Origin: WQUF01 sp031549885
GTDB taxonomy: Bacteria; Bacillota; Clostridia; Clostridiales; Clostridiaceae
Direction: 5' to 3'
DNA: 47,344 nt
Assembly: GCA_031549885.1 (NCBI GenBank)
Contig: JAVBPD010000134.1
Location: forward strand, 1-47,344
Shown piece after piece: positions 43,418 to 47,344 of the stretch. The notes below the pieces were generated by a model. It worked only from the letters and a program-made list of their open reading frames with translations, was not told where the DNA came from and ran no database searches. The stretch's first letter is position 1. The number at the start of each line of letters is the position of its first letter. The position numbers and the translations under genes were made by a program.

Positions 43418-43435
43418 TGAGTGAATACTCACTCA
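43418..43435. promoter_or_regulatory. TetR-type operator 2
   Basis: TGAGTGAATACTCA (43418-43431) fits TGAGT-N4-ACTCA, and the extended palindrome TGAGTGA-ATAC-TCACTCA reaches 43435. It overlaps the expected transcription start of the TetR gene. Confidence 0.7.
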
Positions 43436-43455
43436 AAAAAATTGGAGGGATTTTT

Positions 43456-44094
43456 TTGAATGAGCTTTATAATAGGATAAGCAAGGAAAAACAAAATCGA
43501 ATAATGCAATCTGCCATAGCAGAATTTGCGTCTTCAGGGTATGATCAAGGCAATACAAATAAAATTGCTCAAAATGCAGATATTAGCGTGGGAAGTTTAT
43601 ATAAATATTTTAATAGCAAAGAGGAGTTATTCCTTGAAACGGTGAAATATGGAGCTACTCATTTAAAATTAATTCTTGAGGAAATATTAAATTTAAAGGG
43701 AGATATTTTATTTAAATTAGAAAAATTAATAAGAAAAATTCAAGATTATTCTAAAGAAAATCCAGATATGATAAGGCTTTATAATGAAGTATGTACGCAT
43801 AGCAATTCTAAAATTGTGAGCATGGAAGCTTTAGGACTAGAATCATTTACCAGTAAGCTTTATTCTACAATTATTGAAGATGGAAAAAAAAGCGGAGAAA
43901 TACGCTCAGATTGCGATTCTAATATGTTTGCTTTTCTTCTTGATAATATTTTTATGATGCTACAGTTTTCTTATTCTTGTGATTATTATAAAGAACGGTT
44001 TAAAACATATCTAGATAAAGATATATTTGATAAAGACGATTTTGTAGTAGATCAAATACTTAAATTTATAAAAGCTGCTTTTAAAAATCATTGA
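43456..44094 (+). CDS. TetR/AcrR family regulator
   Basis: This 212-aa repressor-type protein has an N-terminal TetR helix-turn-helix: IMQSAIAEFASSGYDQGNTNKIAQNADISVGSLYKYFNSKEELF (read as blocks). The C-terminal ligand domain is divergent. I place the start at TTG 43456, with GGAGG 7 bases upstream; the longer frame to 43417 would begin inside operator 2. It is divergent from the aminotransferase operon and followed by the FGGY kinase gene (stop overlaps its longest frame). It probably autoregulates and controls both operons in response to the pathway substrate. Confidence 0.9.
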   Translation: MNELYNRISKEKQNRIMQSAIAEFASSGYDQGNTNKIAQNADISVGSLYKYFNSKEELFLETVKYGATHLKLILEEILNLKGDILFKLEKLIRKIQDYSKENPDMIRLYNEVCTHSNSKIVSMEALGLESFTSKLYSTIIEDGKKSGEIRSDCDSNMFAFLLDNIFMMLQFSYSCDYYKERFKTYLDKDIFDKDDFVVDQILKFIKAAFKNH

Positions 44095-44108
44095 TTGGAG
44101 TGAATGCT

Positions 44109-45713
44109 GTGGGAAATGGTGCTTATATTTTAGCTTATGATGTTGGAACTACTTCTATGAAAACATGTCTATATGAGGTAGGAGATAAAATAAATTTAGT
44201 GTCTGATGAATCTTATGCTTACCCTCTTAACATTTTAAAAAATGGTGGCGCTGAGCAAAATCCTGAAGATTGGTGGAAAGCTATGTGCCTTACCACAAAA
44301 AAAATCATGGAGAAAATTAATATTTCTCCTTATCTTATATCTGGAATATCATTTTGTTCTCAAATGCAAGGTGTTGTGCTTGTTGATAATAATGGGAACC
44401 CTGTGAGATTAGCTATGAGCTATATGGATCAAAGAGGAGAAAAACAGCTTCAAAAGGGATTAGCCCATGGCATTCAAATAGCAGGCTGCAATGTTTTTAA
44501 ATTAATAAAATCTTTAAACATTACAAAAGCTGTTGCTGCAAGCGTTAAGGACCCTGTATGGAAATATAAATGGGTAGAAGATAATGAGCCTGAAAATTTT
44601 AAAAGGGTATTTAAATGGCTTGATGTTAAAGAATATTTAATTTTAAAATGCACTGGGCAGTTTGTAATGACTGAGGATTCAGCTTTTGCTACATTATTAT
44701 ATGATATAAGAGAAAATGGAAAGTGCTTTAGCAAAGAAATGTGCAAAATGCTTGGTGTAAATTATGATCATCTTCCTAAAATTATAAAATCAACTGAAAA
44801 GGTTTCAAATCTCACTAAAGATGCAGCAATACAGCTTGGTCTTGTGGAAGGAATAGCTGTTTTTGGTGGAGGAGGCGATGCATCTTTAATTGGAGTTGGT
44901 GCTGGAGCTACTTTTTTAGGAAGCACTCACATTTATTGTGGAACATCAGGATGGGTATCTACAATAGTTGATAAACCTATGGTAGATACTAATGTAATGA
45001 TTGCGGCTGTTGTTGGAGCAGATTTTGGTCGCTATAATTATTTTGCTGAAATGGAAACAGCAGGTAAGTGTTTAGAATGGGTAAAAGATCATCTTGCACT
45101 TGATGAAATCGATATATATCTGGAAAAGAAAAAGGTTATGGATACTAAAGAAGCTGTTTTTGAAAGCCTTTATGATTATATGAGTTATTCGATAAAGGAC
45201 GTGCCTCCAGGTAGCAATGGAGTTATTTTTACTCCTTGGCTTCATGGAAATAGGTGCCCTTTTGAAGATCCAAATGCTAAGGGAATGTTTTTTAACATTG
45301 GCATTGAAACTGGAAAGAGAGATATGATTCATTCAGTAATAGAAGGTGTGTGCTTTCATTTAAGGTGGATGCTTGAGTCTGAAGACAAGAAGATAAATAC
45401 ATCAGAAAATATTAGATTTGTTGGAGGTGGAGCATTATCTTCTGTTACATGTCAAATATTATCAGATGTGTTAGGAAGGAAAATTGAAACTGTTCATAAT
45501 GCTCAAAATGTTGGGGCTGTTGGGGCAGCTATTGTTGCAGCAGTTGGCATTGGAATAATAAATAAATTAGAAAATGCTAAAGATATTATTGAAGTTTCAA
45601 AAGTATATGAGCCTAATTTTGAAAATAAGGGGATTTATGATAGGTGCTTTAAGGTTTTTAAGAACTTGTATAAATCCAATAAAGAGAATTTTTCTTTGAT
45701 GAATAAGAAATAG
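44109..45713 (+). CDS. FGGY-family carbohydrate kinase (xylulokinase-like)
   Basis: This sugar kinase of about 534 aa phosphorylates a sugar, sugar alcohol or related substrate with ATP. The N-terminal phosphate loop is AYDVGTTSMKTCLYE. The catalytic Asp is in FGGGGDASLIGVGAG, and the second FGGY signature is in IGIETGKRDMIHSVIEGVCFHLRW (in part), followed by GGGALSSVTCQILSDVLG. The start is GTG 44109, 6-8 bases after GGAGTG; TTG 44091 also opens the frame. It shares an operon with the TetR gene. With a class II aldolase opposite, a kinase-aldolase route (as for fuculose or rhamnulose) is plausible. Confidence 0.9.
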   Translation: MGNGAYILAYDVGTTSMKTCLYEVGDKINLVSDESYAYPLNILKNGGAEQNPEDWWKAMCLTTKKIMEKINISPYLISGISFCSQMQGVVLVDNNGNPVRLAMSYMDQRGEKQLQKGLAHGIQIAGCNVFKLIKSLNITKAVAASVKDPVWKYKWVEDNEPENFKRVFKWLDVKEYLILKCTGQFVMTEDSAFATLLYDIRENGKCFSKEMCKMLGVNYDHLPKIIKSTEKVSNLTKDAAIQLGLVEGIAVFGGGGDASLIGVGAGATFLGSTHIYCGTSGWVSTIVDKPMVDTNVMIAAVVGADFGRYNYFAEMETAGKCLEWVKDHLALDEIDIYLEKKKVMDTKEAVFESLYDYMSYSIKDVPPGSNGVIFTPWLHGNRCPFEDPNAKGMFFNIGIETGKRDMIHSVIEGVCFHLRWMLESEDKKINTSENIRFVGGGALSSVTCQILSDVLGRKIETVHNAQNVGAVGAAIVAAVGIGIINKLENAKDIIEVSKVYEPNFENKGIYDRCFKVFKNLYKSNKENFSLMNKK

Positions 45714-45732
45714 AAAATTAATACAATATAAG

Positions 45733-45765
45733 CGATCTTAATTCATGAGAATTAAGATCGTTTTT
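45733..45765 (+). terminator. Terminator after the kinase gene
   Basis: A perfect 12-bp stem, CGATCTTAATTC (45733-45744) with GAATTAAGATCG (45749-45760), is followed by five Ts. It ends only 17 bp before the next start codon. Confidence 0.9.
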
Positions 45766-45782
45766 AATAAAATGGAGGGAAT

Positions 45783-46913
45783 ATGGAAAAGAATTTAGGA
45801 AAGTGGATTTTGATGGTATTATTTGCTATTTTAGGTGGCATAATAGGCTTTATTATATTAGGCCATGTAAATAATGCTTTAAAAGATGGTGAAAATATAT
45901 TTGAAATATTTTTTATAATTGCAGTTATAGCAGCATGTGCTTATTTAGCTTTTATTTTTCAAATTATAGTTCATGAATTAGGTCATTTAATATTTGGGTT
46001 AATAAGTGGATACAAATTTGCTTCTTTTAGAATATTTAGTTTTATGTTTGTAAAAAAGAATGGGAAAATTAAATTAAAGCGTTTTAGTTTAGCAGGTACT
46101 GGTGGACAATGCTTAATGTCGCCGCCAGATTTAAATAATGGGGATTTTCCACTTATGCTTTATAATTTTGGAGGAAGCATAGCAAATTTATTTGTATCAA
46201 TCTTAGCATTAATTTTATTTCTTAAAGATATTCCATACATATCTTCTTTTTTAATTTTAACAATTATAATAGGAGTAATATTTGCTTTATTTAATGGGAT
46301 ACCTATGCATCTAGGATACATGGATAATGATGGATATAACGCTTTATATCTTAATAAAAATAAAGCATCTAAAAAATATTTTTGGATTCAGCTTAAAATG
46401 AATGGCCTTATTACTGATGAAGTGCGTTTAAAGGACATGCCTAGTGAATGGTTTCATGTGCCAAAAGAAGATTTGAACAATTCAATGTGTTCATCAATTG
46501 GCGTTTTCGCTTGTTTAAGGGCAATAGATGAAATGAATTTTGAAAAAGCTAAAGAAATAGGATATGAATTATTAAAAAATGCTTCTGGAATTGTGGGAAT
46601 ACATAGATATCTTTTAACTTCTGAAATGATTTTTTGTGAACTTATTGGAGAAAATAAAAAAGAAAAAGTAGAAAAACTTTACACTAATGAGTTTAAGAAA
46701 TTTATTAGAATCTTAAAAAACAATCCATCAATTATTCGCATGGAATATGCTTATGAACTATTATTAAATCATAATGAAGAAGCTGCAAGAAAATTACTTA
46801 ATATTTTTAATAATTTAGCAAAAACTTATCCACATCAATGTGAAATTCAAGGTGAAAAAGAACTTATTGATTATGTTTATAATATTTATAAAAGTAAAAA
46901 TGAAGTGCAATAA
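45783..46913 (+). CDS. M50-type (site-2 protease-like) membrane metalloprotease
   Basis: This 376-aa membrane protein has TM helices near residues 8-27 and 40-60, the zinc motif HELGH (64-68) at the start of a helix, and further TM segments up to about 185. The likely third ligand region is HLGYMDNDGYNAL (an NxxD/LDG-type motif). The C-terminal 180 residues are soluble and helical, possibly TPR-like. M50 proteases cleave membrane anchors, often in regulated proteolysis of anti-sigma factors. No anti-sigma gene is adjacent, so the substrate is unknown. A GGAGGG site precedes the ATG directly after the kinase terminator. Confidence 0.85.
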   Translation: MEKNLGKWILMVLFAILGGIIGFIILGHVNNALKDGENIFEIFFIIAVIAACAYLAFIFQIIVHELGHLIFGLISGYKFASFRIFSFMFVKKNGKIKLKRFSLAGTGGQCLMSPPDLNNGDFPLMLYNFGGSIANLFVSILALILFLKDIPYISSFLILTIIIGVIFALFNGIPMHLGYMDNDGYNALYLNKNKASKKYFWIQLKMNGLITDEVRLKDMPSEWFHVPKEDLNNSMCSSIGVFACLRAIDEMNFEKAKEIGYELLKNASGIVGIHRYLLTSEMIFCELIGENKKEKVEKLYTNEFKKFIRILKNNPSIIRMEYAYELLLNHNEEAARKLLNIFNNLAKTYPHQCEIQGEKELIDYVYNIYKSKNEVQ

Positions 46914-46930
46914 GAGCCACTTCATTTTTT
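46901..46930 (+). terminator. Terminator overlapping the M50 stop codon
   Basis: The arms TGAAGTG (46901-46907) and CACTTCA (46918-46924) surround the TAA stop and are followed by six Ts. Confidence 0.85.
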
Positions 46931-47214
46931 AATAAATTGTTTTAATAGTTAACTCCAATTTTTAGAAATTACGCCATATGTGTTACTACTTTTTCAGGAA
47001 ATATTTTTTCTTGCCTTTTTTTATATTTTTCTATGTATTATCTTATTTTTATAGGAATTTTTTTGTCGTTCATATTCTATCCATATATTTTTGGGCATAG
47101 CTTCGCCAATTCGTCCACAGTTCGACATTGGTTTTTTTGCTGTCGAAGGAACGAATCCTTGTTTTCGGGCTTTATTTGGAACCTTTTATAAAACCCTTAT
47201 TTAATTCCCCATTG
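46914..47214. other. Non-coding region with a compound hairpin
   Basis: After the M50 terminator there is an AT-rich stretch, then a GC-richer patch at 47094-47175. That patch has nested inverted repeats: ATTCGT (47109-47114) with ACGAAT (47151-47156), and TTCGACA (47121-47127) with TGTCGAA (47141-47147). A short open minus-strand frame ends at 47021 and crosses this patch, but it has no ribosome site or recognisable product. It may be a dispersed repeat or a mobile-element remnant. Confidence 0.45.
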
Positions 47215-47343
47215 TCATTTTTTTATTACTTCAGTTAAAACTTTACTAAATAGCCTATCTATATTTTTCTTATCAACAAAGTTTTTCTCAAGGAAAAATT
47301 CCATATGATCTTTATCCCAGTCTACTTTTAATATTTGATTTAC
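47215..47343 (-). CDS. Partial gene, C-terminal 42 residues
   Basis: An open minus-strand frame enters from the window edge and stops at TGA (47217-47215). The visible residues are hydrophilic and helical, with the phrases KVDWDKDHMEFFLEKN and DRLFSKVLTEVIKK, consistent with the C terminus of a real protein. The family is not recognised, and the start lies outside the window. Confidence 0.5.
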   Translation of the reverse strand, partial: VNQILKVDWDKDHMEFFLEKNFVDKKNIDRLFSKVLTEVIKK

Positions 47344-47344
47344 G

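Noticed and set aside
47109..47156. A possible tRNA because of a GTTCGAC string
   Set aside because: No acceptor, D or anticodon arm can be drawn; the string belongs to an inverted repeat.
1..47344. CRISPR array, rRNA, riboswitch or intact IS element
   Set aside because: No regularly spaced repeats, conserved RNA cores or transposase reading frames were seen.

Overview
The window is AT-rich DNA typical of an anaerobic, spore-forming Clostridium (probably cluster I). The indicators are a gerA-type germinant receptor operon, spoIIR, a phosphate butyryltransferase, a pst-pho operon in the usual clostridial order, strong GGAGG-type ribosome binding sites, and frequent TTG/GTG starts. I saw no rRNA, tRNA, CRISPR array or intact insertion sequence.

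Layout. 1-4.2 kb: an ATPase plus FtsX-type permease (antimicrobial-peptide/macrolide exporter class), then an NmrA-like NAD(P)-binding protein. 4.3-8.7 kb: spore genes, with gerA-gerB-gerC on the minus strand behind a good sigma-G-like promoter, and spoIIR on the plus strand. 8.7-9.9 kb: a secreted serpin. 10.1-13.8 kb: a small dissociated NRPS-like cluster (carrier protein, adenylation enzyme, second carrier protein, condensation-like acyltransferase). 13.8-17.5 kb: a Nudix hydrolase, an orphan ABC ATPase with a broken signature motif, a membrane pair that includes a SLATT/DUF4231-like protein, and phosphate butyryltransferase. 17.5-20.0 kb: a large secreted protein ending in a WxL domain. 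20.2-24.5 kb: two WYL-domain regulators and an alpha/beta hydrolase, divergent from an RtcB-family RNA ligase. 24.6-25.2 kb: two small secreted proteins.

25.4-29.5 kb: a YesN/YesM-type two-component system joined to an RbsA-like double ABC protein whose ATPase motifs are all lost. 29.5-32.0 kb: molybdate permease and binding protein (no modC in the window), divergent from an Xis-type HTH/molybdate-binding-like regulator; an 18-bp palindrome sits on the -35 box of a consensus promoter between them. 32.0-39.4 kb: a secreted Cys-containing protein, then pstS-pstC-pstA-pstB-phoU-phoB-phoR behind a Pho box. PstS has its two halves in swapped order. 39.4-45.7 kb: a probable catabolic locus (MFS transporter, tandem class II aldolase, class III aminotransferase, TetR regulator, FGGY kinase) with matching operators in the divergent promoter region. 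45.8-46.9 kb: an M50-type membrane protease. The end holds a partial minus-strand gene and a complex hairpin.

The candidates most worth following for new biology are: the dissociated NRPS mini-cluster; the two-component system with an all-dead ABC protein; the WYL-WYL-hydrolase/RtcB divergon; the TetR-controlled aminotransferase/aldolase/kinase pathway; and the SLATT-like membrane pair. All functions are assigned from reading motifs by eye; no database search was run.
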